From the NCBI RefSeq assembly GCF_017591425.1, contig NW_024466413.1, forward strand, positions 2,754,001-2,818,000: a stretch of 64,000 nucleotides of DNA, read 5' to 3'. Below, piece after piece: positions 45,830 through 57,480 of this stretch. A program made the translations under genes and the position numbers. The notes below the pieces were generated by a model. That model saw only the letters and a list, made by a program, of their open reading frames with translations, searched no databases and was not told the origin of the DNA. Position 1 is the stretch's first letter; each line of letters begins with the position of its first letter. This stretch comes from Ochotona curzoniae. Taxonomy: Eukaryota; Chordata; Mammalia; Lagomorpha; Ochotonidae.

Positions 45830-47370
45830 TAAAACTTAAAACTCAATTAGAAAAATATAGGGTCACAGGTGAAAAACAATCTATAGATACTAATGGTAGA
45901 TTAGAAGATCAGTAAAATTGAAAACAAAAGTATAGATATTATCCAAACTCAAGAAAAAATGGACAAAATTAACTGGGAAAAATGGAGCTTTATAGACATT
46001 GGAGGATATATTGTGCAATATTTGGAATTCCAACATAGAGAAAAGACAAAATAGAGGTAAAGCAGTAAAGAATTAATGGGGAAAAAAAGTTTAAAGTGAT
46101 AAATAAGTTAAATCCGCAGATCCAATAGTCTCAATAATCCCCACACAATAAAACTCTCAAAGAATCACTAAACTACATCACAATAAAATCCATGCAAGCC
46201 AGAGCACTGGGGGCAACACAGCTGTAAACATGAACATTGTGCAGGAAGGGGCAGGCAATGTGGCTGCTGACTGTCCATCTGAAACAAGGCGACTGATAAC
46301 ACACTGGGTAACCACACTAGCTCCCCAGAACAGCTTCATTAATAGTAAAAGAGTACACATCACAGTGAAAGTAGCTGTTACAAAAGTTACTACAAAATAA
46401 TTTTCAGGTAAAAACAGAATTTACTGACAGATGTCACGAGCTATAAAAATAGAAACGGAATTTTTTGAGCAAAATGAAAATGATATCAACTGGATCTCAC
46501 ATCCACATTGTAAGATGGGGATATCAAATATCATAAGTTGCAGGCAGTGGTATAATATAAAATACTTCACTCATGTGTAATGCTTAATTGACAGAAATAA
46601 AAATCTTGGTGCTCTTCACAATTGTCATACATATACAAATGAATCTAACAATAAATAAACATGAAAGTAGCGCCCTTTGAGGCTTCATCCTGAATGGGAA
46701 AGAGAATTTATTTGCCCATGTATTCTGAGAGCCAAGTAAACACATTTAATGTTTTCAAGATACAGGAGTATTAATTTTTTCAGATGAAAAATGCAAGGAG
46801 AATCAGTGACATATAATCCAGAAACTCTGGCACTATTGGAATAAAAAGAAGAACTAAGGCAAGATAGGCCAAACTAAACAAACAAACAAACAAACAAAAA
46901 AGTATGAAAAAAGATTTTAGCTAAAATATTTTTAATTGGTATGAAGATAGAGGAAAAAATTATATCCAGACTAGAACAAATTCATTTTAAACATGCTGAC
47001 ATGGCTTACAGTAAAAGGGAGAAATAAGAGAGCACACACACACTTACAGTATTTTCTCTGTCCTTAGCACAAGGTTTTCAAATCATACAGGAAAATAGTA
47101 AAACGGGCTCTTCTGATCTGAGACGTAAGAAATGCTAAAATTTCATTTAGAAAAACCTCATGAATGTAAACGTACAACAAAACTCTTGACAAGGAAATTA
47201 AGGAAAAAAATCCTTATTTACAAAATCAAATATATCACAAAATACTTACAGAAGGAGGTGTGAAACTTACCCATTAAAAGCAATATAAAATTGACATAAG
47301 AAATTAAAGGATAATTTAAACTCCTGACTTTATGGACTGGAACATTAAATACTTAAAGAATATCCATACC
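45830..47370 (+). mobile_element. Possible 5' part of an old L1
   Basis: A-rich plus strand with the texture of L1 ORF1/5' sequence, but I can match no block confidently. It is listed because the sequence beyond the CSINE is clearly L1 in the same orientation. A (AAAC)n run lies near 46878-46898. Confidence 0.35.
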
Positions 47371-47700
47371 AGGGCCTGGCTTGGTAGCCTAGTGGCCAAC
47401 GTCTTTTGCTTGTATGTGCCAGGATCCCATCTGGGTGCCAGCTTGTGTCCCGGCTGTGCCACTTCCCTTTCAGCTCCCTGTGTGGGGCCTAGAAGAACAG
47501 CAGAGGATGGCCCAAAGACCTCAGAACCTATGCTAGCATCAAAGATCGAGAAGCAGCTCTTGGCTCCTGGCTTCTGACCAGCTCAACTCCAGCCACTGGG
47601 GACCACTTGCTGAGTGAACCAGTGGATGGAGCATCTTTCTATCTCTCCTTTTCTCTGTAAATCTGACTTTCAAAAAAAAAAATAAATACATCTTTTTAAA
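47371..47700 (+). mobile_element. CSINE, nearly full length, nested in L1
   Basis: 'agggcctggcttggtagcctagtggcc' with the A-box, 'gtatgtgccaggatcccatctgggtgcc', body, pyrimidine tract and a tail 'aaaaaaaaaataaatacatcttttt'. Short flanking copies of atccata (about 47362 and 47703) suggest a target duplication. It splits the L1. Confidence 0.92.
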
Positions 47701-49350
47701 ACATCCATATTATTCAAATGAATCTTCAAATTTAATACTTTCTGCATTTGAATCCAAATGGTATTTTTATACAAACAATTCTAAAATGAAATCATAAGAT
47801 TTGTATGGTAGACAATAGAATCCTGATAAAGAAAAGCATAGCCTTGAAGTACCTAGAATGCAGATAAATGATCATAATGAAACTCAATGTGATGCAAGAT
47901 GGTAGAGACAGAAGGGTTAATGAGGAAAACAGTAGGTGACATGAGTGGGTCATTCCCTAAAGAAATGGAAATGATTTAAACGAATGAAACCATAATATTG
48001 ATGCAAAGACGTAAAACAACGAAATACAAAATACAATGAATAGCTTCAAAAGCAAAACCAACCAAGTAGAGAAATAAAGTTCTATTCTGGAGGACAAAAA
48101 TTTTCAAATAACACAGGCAGACAGAAATAGAATTAAAGAAAGAAGAAAGCCTATGTGAAATATGGCAAACTATGAAGCAACCAGGTATTCTTACTATTGT
48201 GATTCTGAAGAAAGAATACAAGGAAAAAGGCTTTGAGAAAATACTAAATAAATATTTGAACACTTCCTAAGTTCTCCTACGTCTCCTGTGAGAGACATAG
48301 ACATCCAGACGTTGGAAACGGAAAGGTCTCCGACCTGACTCAACCATGAAAGATCTTCTCCAAGGCATACTACAGTCAAATTAAAAATAAGAATTCTAAA
48401 GCTAATAAGAAGAGTGTCAAGTTACACATCAAGAGAAAGCAATGAGGAAAAAAATATAGCAGGTAAACCAAAAATGATTAAAAATCACTTTACTTGTGAC
48501 AACTAAAAGAGATTTAAATCAAAAACTGCAAACAAAAATAGAAGGACATCATATGTTGAAAAAGGATTATTGTTAATATATGTATGAACCCACCAATACT
48601 ACCTAGATATATACAGCAAGTATTGTTAGACCTAAAGGTGAATAGACATTTCAAATAATAACAGTGGGGGATTTCAACACCCATTTTCATCAATACAAAA
48701 TGAAATTTGATACAGTTGAAACATACTATTAATCAAATGGAGCTAACAGACATTTATAGAACATTTCACCCAAAAGCACATTCTTCTCTTCCTGGAATTT
48801 TCTAGGATAGACTATATTGGGCAACAAGCCAAGTCTCAGTAATTCAAAAAGATTGAAATCATACACGTTTCATTTCAGATCACAAAGAAACAAAACTAGA
48901 AGCTTCCAACAGGAAGAACAACAGAACATTTACAAATACATGGAAATGAAACAGCATGCTATTGAATGACCAAAGGGTATCTGAGGAAATTAAAAAGGAA
49001 ATAAATGAAAATGAAAATGCAACATATCAAAAAGCCTGTGGAATACTCAGAAATCAGTATTGAGAATTTATAGCATTAACTACTCACATTTTAAAAATGG
49101 AAAAATATCAGTTAAAGGATATAATCTTGCATCTCAAATATTTGTAAAAATAAGAACAATCCAAACTCAAAATTAGCAGAAGGTAAACAATAATAAATAC
49201 TAAAGCAGAAATAAATGAAATTAAATCTAAAACAGCAACAAAGGCAAAACCACAGAGGATCAACAAAACAAGCTGATGGGTTGGTTACTGATTGATTGAC
49301 CAGCTGACTGATGTTGAGAAGATACATCAACCAAACCTATAGACAGATTC
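47701..49350 (+). mobile_element. Old L1 (ORF1 end to ORF2 endonuclease), decayed
   Basis: The sequence runs in L1 order. ORF1-type blocks: 'gaaactcaatgtgatgcaagatggtag', 'gaagaaagcctatgtgaaatatggc', then 'gacatagacatccagacgttgg' and 'aagatcttctccaaggcatactacagtcaaatt'. The ORF2 endonuclease region follows with 'cctagatatatacagcaagtattgttagacctaaag' and a surviving V-G-D-F-N-T-H at 48664-48684, matching the endonuclease motif. Then 'ctaacagacatttatagaacatttcaccc', 'aaattcaaaaagattgaaatcat' and 'aaattagcagaagg...agcagaaataaatgaaatt'. All frames are broken. It stops before the reverse transcriptase. Confidence 0.85.
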
Positions 49351-49384
49351 CACACTTTCTGCTTTCAAAATAAGATCACTGATG

Positions 49385-49690
49385 TATAATTTGGTCAGGT
49401 ACTTTAGGCACTTGCCTAAACATCTACATCTCATATCAGAGTCCCTGATTTGAATCCTGAAACCACTCCTGAATTCAGTTTCCTGCTAACATGGAACCTG
49501 GAAGATAGCAAGCTGCAGGTGAAGCACTTGGCTTCCTGCCACCAACCAGGGAGACCAGCGTGGAGTTCCAGGGTCTTGGCCTCATGAGCGCTGAACTGCG
49601 CCCCTGGTGAGGTCTGCTGAAGGATGAAACTTTCATCTTTTTAGTCTTGGTGAATCTGAATCTCAGTACGAGGCTTCAGATGCAGCTTTA
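49385..49690 (+). mobile_element. Possible old SINE fragment
   Basis: 'atctcatatcagagtccctgatttgaatcctg' resembles a B-box and head, followed by body-like 'ttcagtttcctgctaacatgg' and 'ggcctcatgagcgctgaactgcg'. Weak. Confidence 0.4.
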
Positions 49691-50919
49691 TCTAAGTGTC
49701 CGGCAGCAGAGGGCATCCTACCTGAACTCCCAGAAACCCTATTCATGGTCTCAACGATGGAGACTATTAGACCACAAACCTTACTTACCCACCCACATAA
49801 TAATGAAAGCAAATTAATATACATACAAAATATTTATAAAAATAGTTTTTACTAATAAGATGATGAAAATCTATACAATGTACTAGTTTTTCTTCAACTA
49901 CGACATAATTTCATTTTTCCATGACTGAGATTTTCAAGTAACCAGCCAAATTTCTCCATGGCCTTTCCTATCCACCAGTTTGATTATTTTGGTATGGCGT
50001 CATTTTACCTTGTCTGCTTTCCCCTGCCATAAGTCAGGACAAGTGTCAGATTATATGTAACATAAATATATTTTGCGGGTGAAAATCCTGCCAGGCAACA
50101 CACTTGGAACAGAGTATCAAGAAGTGGCAATGAGAACAATTGTGTCTGATGGATTTGTTAGATGAATATGACCAGGCAGCTTCTTTGAGAAGACACATTT
50201 CCCCTTTTGCAATTAGCAGATAAGCACAAGGTGATTCTTCAGAGTGAATATACTTTACCCAGTGCTTTTTGCCCTATAGAATTAAACATAGATTATTCTT
50301 ACCCAAATTAGTTCATGCTGTGTTGTAAAGTTGTCTTTTTGTAAGTATAACAACAATTTAGACATTTTTAGATAATATCTAGTGGATTTTAACATTATGT
50401 AAATATATGCATAGATGAGTGTATAATATGAATGATGGTTCTTTAAATAGCCGGAGAAAATGGAATTGAAGCTGTATTACCACATTATAAGCCCAGACCC
50501 AGTATTCGCGAAGTTCATGGTATCCATGAATCTTTTGAACACCTCTTGTATAAATGTGCAAACACATACACACATATGTACAAACACTTGTACATGCACA
50601 TGTGCTTACCTTTAAAACTGAGAAAACACAAACAAGTAAGATATAACTGTAAAGTTTATAACCTTTAACCCTACAGTTCTTAATCTTTCTGTATGTATTG
50701 TTTAACTTCCTGTATGTATCCTTATCAACTAGAAATGTATTACAGGCCCTCTAGGAAAAGACAGAGAATGTGTTATTTTTTTCCATTTGCTTAACATTAT
50801 TTTGATGGAAAAACGATGTATTTGCCAGGAGTGGTGATTTTGCTATCTCTTCTCTCAGATTTAAATGCAATTTTAATTTTTCATGGATGAAAAGAAAATT
50901 GATGGAATTTAAAATCGCG
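49691..50919. other. Unassigned AT-rich sequence
   Basis: No gene or repeat recognised. Confidence 0.35.
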
Positions 50920-51180
50920 TGCAGGAGGTAGCATTTGAACCTGATGGGGATACATCCCGTTAGAGTACCTGGGTTCAGACAGATGCTTGGGCTTCCACAT
51001 CAGCTTCTCTCCACCACAGAACCCGGGGTCCTAACAGCTGGGCTCCCGCCCGCTGTGTCGGAGCTAGACTCACTGTCTGGTGTGTCCCTCCACATGCTTG
51101 CAGGCGTTTACATAGTGAACTAGCAGATGGAGTCTTCTCTGTCAGTCTGTTTGTCTCTCAATAAGTAAATAAAATTCTGG
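50920..51180 (+). mobile_element. CSINE, older
   Basis: 'agcatttgaacctgatggggatacatcccgttagagtacctgggttcag' (head and B-box), 'cttccacatcagcttctctcc', 'ggcgtttacatagtgaactagcagatgg' and 'gtctctcaataagtaaataaaattc'. Confidence 0.68.
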
Positions 51181-51789
51181 GGGAAGAAAACCCACTCAGT
51201 GTGTAGATTCTGTGAATCTTACTGAAAAGAAAAGCTGTTTGGGGAAAAATCAGAGATCTGAATATGCATGAGGCAGGAAAAGATATTAATGAATTTAGTA
51301 ACTGTTCTTAAGATTTTCAAGAATAATGAGGTAACCTGTCATTGTTCTCATTTTTTGGAAAAGGTCTGATTAAATTCCTAATGTTAGAATTTCCTATTAC
51401 TTGAAACATTGTTAAATGGTTCTCCAAAACATGAGTATGTGATTATCTGTAAACCTTGATATCAATAAGATCCCAAATTTTCATTCACATGCATTATATG
51501 GCTCAATTTTTTTTCCCTATTTGAAAGTTTTTGCAACAATCACGAAAGTTGATTTTGCAAAATCAAGCTACATCATCAGGGAATACTTGCGTGTATCTGT
51601 ACAACATGTGAGATACAAAAATTACTTTGGGTTCTGCCATACTGGCATCTCTATCCAGGGCTGGAGCGGTCAAGGAGCCCTCGAGCAGTCAGACATAGAC
51701 AAACCTCAGCTCCCTGGTTACAGAGCCCAGTGCAAAGCAACAACGCTTCACTCCTATCTCCAATCGCAAAAATTGCTAGTGTTTTTTTT
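51181..51789. other. Unassigned sequence
   Basis: No repeat or gene recognised. Confidence 0.35.
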
Positions 51790-52094
51790 TTTTTAAGATT
51801 TTGTTTCATTTTTATTGCAAAATCAGATACACAGAGAGGATGAGAGACAGACAGAAAGATCTTCAATGCGAAGATTCACTCCCCAGTGGCTGCAACGGCT
51901 GGAGCTGAGCCGATCTGAAGCCAAGAGCCAGGAGCTTCTTCTGGGTTTCTCATGAAGATGTAGGGTCCCAAGGCTTTGGGTCATCCTCAATTGTTTTCCC
52001 AGGCCACAAGCAGGGAATTGGATGTGAAGTGGGGGCACTGGGATCCTGGAGTGTTCAAAGGGCTTTAGCTGCCAGGCCACCACGCTGAGCCTAG
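51790..52094 (-). mobile_element. CSINE, full length, reverse
   Basis: It starts with a T-run and 'aagattttgtttcatttttattgcaaaatcagatac', 'agagaggatgagagacagacag', 'cactccccagtggctgcaacggc', 'ttgttttcccaggccacaagcagggaattgg' and 'tttagctgccaggccaccacgctgagcct'. Of young type; parts of the head between 'ggatcctggagtg' and 'ttcaaagggctttagc' are shortened. Confidence 0.95.
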
Positions 52095-53566
52095 GCATTT
52101 TCAAAGCATCAAATGTAGCACAAAACAAACAAACAAACAAGCAATCAGATGCATGGCTTTTCTGAGGCCAGTGTACAGAAAGAATGGTTGTGCAAGCAGC
52201 AGCCTCTGGAATTCAGCCTATGACCACTTCCAGCTCTTCCATAGTGTCCCTTTGCTTGGGAGGACAAATTTAAAGCCTACAAAAGTGCTTATATAGGATG
52301 ACACTAGAGGGTAAATTCATCCTCAGGAGGGGAGACAACCTGAGGCATTTCCCCTTGACTATTTTGTGACTGACATTTCGTTCACATAGAAAGGGAGAGG
52401 AGATAGTTGGCCAAGGCGAGGCGCCCTGAAGCCGCACTGCTTCACAAGTGTGCTTCTGAGGACTCACTTCAGCCTTGATACACCACATGCCCGACTTCAA
52501 AAATGGGCAAACTGCTTACAGTTTACAGAGAATTTGTGAGGAAATTCGAGATTGCCCCATTGTGTTTTTAGCGTATTAACAATTAGGTTGTTACTGAGAG
52601 TATGGATTGCTGGGTTGATTCACCTGTGATCCAGGTCTATACTGGATCCAAGGAGGATGGCGTGGTTCATTCCAGCAGCTCTGGCCTCCTGTGCGAGTGT
52701 CTTAGCACCTTGGAATCTTTCATTCTCCACCCATAAAGAAAAGTTAACAAACAACACAGTGCACTGGAAACCTTAGTTTATAGGCCAAATGCTAAATTAT
52801 CAGCATTTGATTGATGCCATATAAATGCTGGTTTATATAATAACAAAAATAATAAGATAACAATATTGTCACAAGGGTGGTTTTCTTTTCAAATGAATAG
52901 CAAATAGTCTATTAAGCACTAGACTCCATTGCCTTTCATCTCTCACAATTCAAAATTTCTCTTCTGGGTTCTTTTTCTTCCTATTTTGAATTTCTTTTCA
53001 AACAGTATGGCTCAACACAATTAAACAATATCTCTGGTTCCTCTTTTCTCATTAGGAACTGTGTTACCTTGTTGGCATTTTACAAACTGAAGTTCTTGGA
53101 TCTTATCCATGATTCCACTAGCTAATGTCTTGTTAGGATTCTTGCTAATGTCAGACTTAACCTAGCTCAGTAGCTTCTGAGCATACATAGCGGTTATACT
53201 TGCATTTTTAAGCTGCACATTTTAAGTACATCATTTTGCATTTTTACAGTATGATTTTTAAATTAGAGGCCACCTCATCCATTATGCTTTAATGGACATA
53301 GGACACAATCAGTATGGTACACTGGCATTGTTTTTCTGTTTAATTTACTTTGGAGAGAATATCACATTTTTCAATGGCTAATTTTCATTGAGAATCACAT
53401 TCAGGGACACACACACACACACAAAAACAACTCTCTTCATTTCTGTGTTCATGTTAGTCATTCTTTTATTTCTCAAGGACTCATGAAGAAAGTGTTTAGC
53501 CTTATTCTGGGTGTTCCTTAAGGCGACACAAGGTGAACCAACTCGCCTTTTAAAAAATAAATGATT
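52095..53566. other. Unassigned sequence
   Basis: AT-rich; a (CAAA)n patch near 52120-52140 and a (CA)n patch near 53407. No gene. Confidence 0.35.
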
Positions 53567-53763
53567 CCAGGCCCCCACATAAGATGGCCCAAAGCCCTTG
53601 GATCCTGCACCCATGTGGGAAGAACTACTGGCTCCTGGCTTTAGATTGGCTCAGCTCCAGCCACTGGTGGCTACCAAGGGAGTGAAACAGCAGACGGAAG
53701 ATTTTTCTGTCTCTCTTCTCTCTGTAAATTCGTTTTTCCAATAAAAATGAATGTTTTTAAAAA
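53567..53763 (+). mobile_element. CSINE, 5'-truncated
   Basis: Body from 'aggcccccacataagatggcccaaagcccttggatcctgc' to 'ttttccaataaaaatgaatgtttttaaaaaatga'; the tRNA-like head is missing. Confidence 0.9.
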
Positions 53764-54582
53764 ATGATGCTACAATGGAACAAAAAATATATGCACCCTT
53801 ATGGAGCTTTCATTCACAAGTGCAAAGACATCACAGGAGGAGCAATACTTTAGATTTCTGTTCTGGCTCTCTGAATTATAAGTATTATATGTCATCCACT
53901 TGAATATTATAGGATTTTATTAAGTAAAAACATTTTCACTTTGAAGATACGTATCCAGATTTTTTAAGAAATAGTTATAGATTCCTTACTCTGAACTAAA
54001 CTATGCAGCCTTATCAATATGTATCCATTATACATGGAGGAAGAGGAGTGAACAGTGGACAGAATATGGATCGGTGGGACACTGGGATGAACAAAAGCTG
54101 GGCAAACCACTCTCACCTAGAATTGGATTTCCTGTAACAGACATAGGATTATGACATCATGTCCTAAATTAGAATAGTCCTCTAAATCTAAATGTATAAA
54201 ATAAGATGTTAATAGGAAACACACAATTGTTATGTAAATCTGAATTATTGTGTCACAATGCAGCCAAGGGTGGACCAGATGGATGCATTTATCGATGTCT
54301 GATAGGATGCTGGAGGGACTCAGAAAGGAAAATCCCGCTGCTCCCTTCCAGATATCGTTGGTAAAATTCGTGAACAACTGTTAGAAGAGAAAAGAGCTGG
54401 GTTTTTTGTTTGGTTGGTTTTGTTTTTGTTTGTTTGTTTTAAATGCAACATGGCCAAGTGGAGTGTGTTCCTGAATTGAAAGGCTAGTACAAAGTTCAGT
54501 CAAGGAGTAACATACTGTCAGTCTAAAGAGAAAAGAAAAATCACATGATTCTTTCAAGTAAATATTTTTTTTAATGATTTGA
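53764..54582. other. Unassigned sequence
   Basis: No gene. A (TTTG)n patch near 54400-54440. Confidence 0.35.
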
Positions 54583-54834
54583 ACTTGGACCAGCATGGTA
54601 GCTAATCCTCAGTCTGAATTGCTGGCGTCCTGCATGGGCACCAGTTGTAGTTCCGGCTGGTCTACCTCAGACATAACTCCCTGCTTATGGGATGGGAAAG
54701 CAGTGGAGGAAGGCTTAAGTGTTTGAGTCCCTGAATTTACCTGAGAGACATAGAAGAGGCACCTGGCTCCTGACTTCTGACTGACTTAGCTCCAACCATT
54801 GCAGCCATTTGGGAAATGAATCAGTGGATGAAAG

Positions 54835-54870
<36 letters not shown>

Positions 54871-54945
54871 TCTTCAAATAAAACCTGCCTTTCAAATAAG
54901 AAAAATACATCTTTCAAATAAAATAAATATTTTTTAAAAAAGCAC
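54583..54945 (+). mobile_element. CSINE with (CT)n expansion
   Basis: 'ggaccagcatggtagctaatcc' (short A-box), 'gcatgggcaccagttgtagttccggctgg' (B-box), body, then 'gagctctctctctctctctc...' (54836-54868), and a doubled tail 'ctttcaaataag...ctttcaaataaaataaat'. Confidence 0.88.
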
Positions 54946-55424
54946 AAATGCTGAATTAAAAAATCATTGACTAGAAACAATAATCAAATCTCAAAATGTC
55001 CATTTCACTTGCACATGGCATAAATCCTAACTACATCGCTGAGAAGCAGTGGTTTTTCTACTTGCTATATGTTGAGATTTTATTTAGTGGAGGATTAAGC
55101 TACTGAATATAAAATATACCGAAACTATGCAACTGCAAAAAACAAGAGAGAAATAAGAAACGAAGGGAGGGTTGGATTAAGGTAGAGTACCCTCAGAAGT
55201 GCCTTTGCTATTAAAACTGCATTTATGAAGTAAAAGAAATGAAGTCCAATTACATAAATAAAAACATGAGTAAATTGTATCACTGATGAATTCTTTGTAA
55301 TAACATGCATCGTATTTGTATAACACTATCATTTATGCTATTTCTGCATGCATGTCTTCACTAATTATGATAATAATCATATGCAGTAAAAATTTCTAAT
55401 ATGGCATTTTACTAATGAAAGAGC

Positions 55425-55788
55425 CTTCAGGAGCTGGCATCCTGTCACAGACTAAAGTTGTCATCTGTAGTGCCAACGTTTTATATGGGCTCTAAATCAA
55501 GTACCAGCTGCTCTACCTCTGATCCAGTGCCTGCTGCTACACCTGTAAAAGCAGTGGAGGATGGCTCTAAATCAAGTACCACCTGCTCTACCTCTGATCC
55601 AGTGCCTGCTGGTACACCTGTAAAAGCAGTGGAGGATGGCCCAATTACCACCCACATGGGGGGTCCAGGAGAAGCTGCTGGCTCCTTGCTTCAGAGGGGC
55701 ATATAGCCAGTTAGGGTCAACCAGCGGAGGAAGATCTCTTGCTTTCTGTCACCCTGCCTTTCAAATAAATAAAAATAAATCTTTAATA
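55425..55788 (+). mobile_element. CSINE with internal 75-bp tandem duplication
   Basis: C-repeat order is seen: head, 'gccaacgttttatatgggctctaaatcaagtaccagctg', 'cagtgcctgctg' and 'agcagtggaggatgg', then 'ggcccaattaccacccacatggg' and 'ctttcaaataaataaaaataaatc'. The segment 55488-55562 is repeated at 55563-55637 with two or three differences. Confidence 0.85.
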
Positions 55789-57334
55789 ACAATAATGATA
55801 AAGCCTTCCAATCCACAGGACAAATTAAAAACACCAATTATGGGATTACCTAAATAGAACTTTAATTATAACTCTCCCAAATAATTTGGCATAATGTTTG
55901 AGCTATTTTCTATATGCATGTTCAGCATTGTGCACTGTGTTATGAAGTTGAAAAGATGGGCACAGACCTTAACTTCAAGAAACTTGCTAGGCAAAGGGTA
56001 TGTATCTTTAAAGCTTTATTTAAAGTTTATGATCTTAAGCATTTAATTAAAATCACAAATAAAATAGAAATCTGGGGTGTCATGGAAGTGAATTTTAAGG
56101 ATATTCTCTAGTCTTAGATAATCAAGAGAAATTTGAATTAAGTACTTTTGAAAAGAAATCTGTAATTTTCAGAATTGACTAATAAGAAGAGATCTCCAGG
56201 GGACAAAGAGACACACAGAGAAAGAACAAAATGGCAGCTGGTGTGGCTGCAGGGCAGGGAATGACAAGATTAAAGGCAGCCATGCCTATGGAGATGGATG
56301 AAGGTCCAGCCACTCGGCAGGCCACTTCAGGATTTGGGGCACTAGGATATCACTGCAAAGAGGGGAATTACATTATTAGGCTTGTATTGTTTAGTAGCTT
56401 ACCCTTGCTGTAGTCAGAAACAGATAGAAAAGGAACAAAAATTAAATTAAGACAACAAGTCAGAGAGCAGGGACATAATAACAGACTCTTTCCATGGAGG
56501 AAATGCATTTGAAGCCAGCCACGTACTCACTGCCTCATGTGAAAGACCAGTTCTATGGTCAGTGTAATCATCAAAAGAAAAACAATGACTTGGATCCTCA
56601 AGATTCACTGACAGGGAAGATGGAAGTGTGACTCACAAGTTGGTATCCCAGACAGAGATGAGAACTTGGTACCACAGAAGTGAGGCAAATCCCAAGGCTG
56701 TTACAAGTAGATTCACAACTGACGGGCTTTCGTGATTTTTATATACATGGAAAGAAGACGTACATTAATCATGTTTCACAGTTTCTGTATTTCTTGTTCT
56801 TCGGCAGCTTTGGTCATGCTGACAGTGGAGAGACTGCCCGCCCCCTCCCCAGTCAATACTTAATGAAAGCAAATGATTGAATGCAAAGAACACCTTTCAT
56901 GCCAATACCCCTTCCTCCATCTGTTACACTCTGGATGCACATTATCTGGGTTACATCATCATTATCTTCATCCAAGGACCAGAGGTGAGACAACTAGAGG
57001 TAGGCAAAAATATACATGGACGACCTAGAGTAGCGGATCCTAATCATGCCTATCTTGCCTCCCCTGATTCTTCCCATGGTTCCCCAACAAAGGCTCTCCC
57101 GAGTGAGCTCCTTGCTCCCTCTGCCTCTTGGCCCATGTGGGTGTTTCCTTGTGCGACATGGCTTGCTTCCTCCTTTTGGGAGACACTGAGTATGATAAAC
57201 TCTGTGCTGTGACAGTTGTCTCCTGCCAAGATTTTCAGATCTCAGAATTTCAGCCCATACGGAAAGCTCAACTTCAGAAGAAATAGTTTCTGGACCCTCA
57301 GATGGCTTGCTAAGCATTGCTATAAGCCCCCCTA
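55789..57334. other. Unassigned sequence
   Basis: No gene recognised. Two overlapping frames near 56877-57341 (plus 111 aa, minus 115 aa) oppose each other, so neither is supported. Confidence 0.35.
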
Positions 57335-57480
57335 CCCTCATTAACTCAGTGAATCCTCACACCACCCTATGGTTATGTGGGGCTAGCCTACACCATTTTC
57401 CACTTGGGGAAATTCAAGCACAGTGAGGAAATGTGACACTCCCTGCATCATGCAGCCCCTATGTGGCAAAAAATGAGCTG
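57335..57480 (-). mobile_element. MIR fragment, reverse
   Basis: 'ttaactcagtgaatcctcacaccaccctatgg...ccattttccacttggggaaattcaagcacagtgagg...catgcagcccctatgtggcaaaaaatgagctgcacac' follows the MIR complement order. Confidence 0.55.

Noticed and set aside
56877..57341. Opposed frames of 111 aa and 115 aa
   Set aside because: They overlap on opposite strands, with no domain and no start or splice context; neither is supported.
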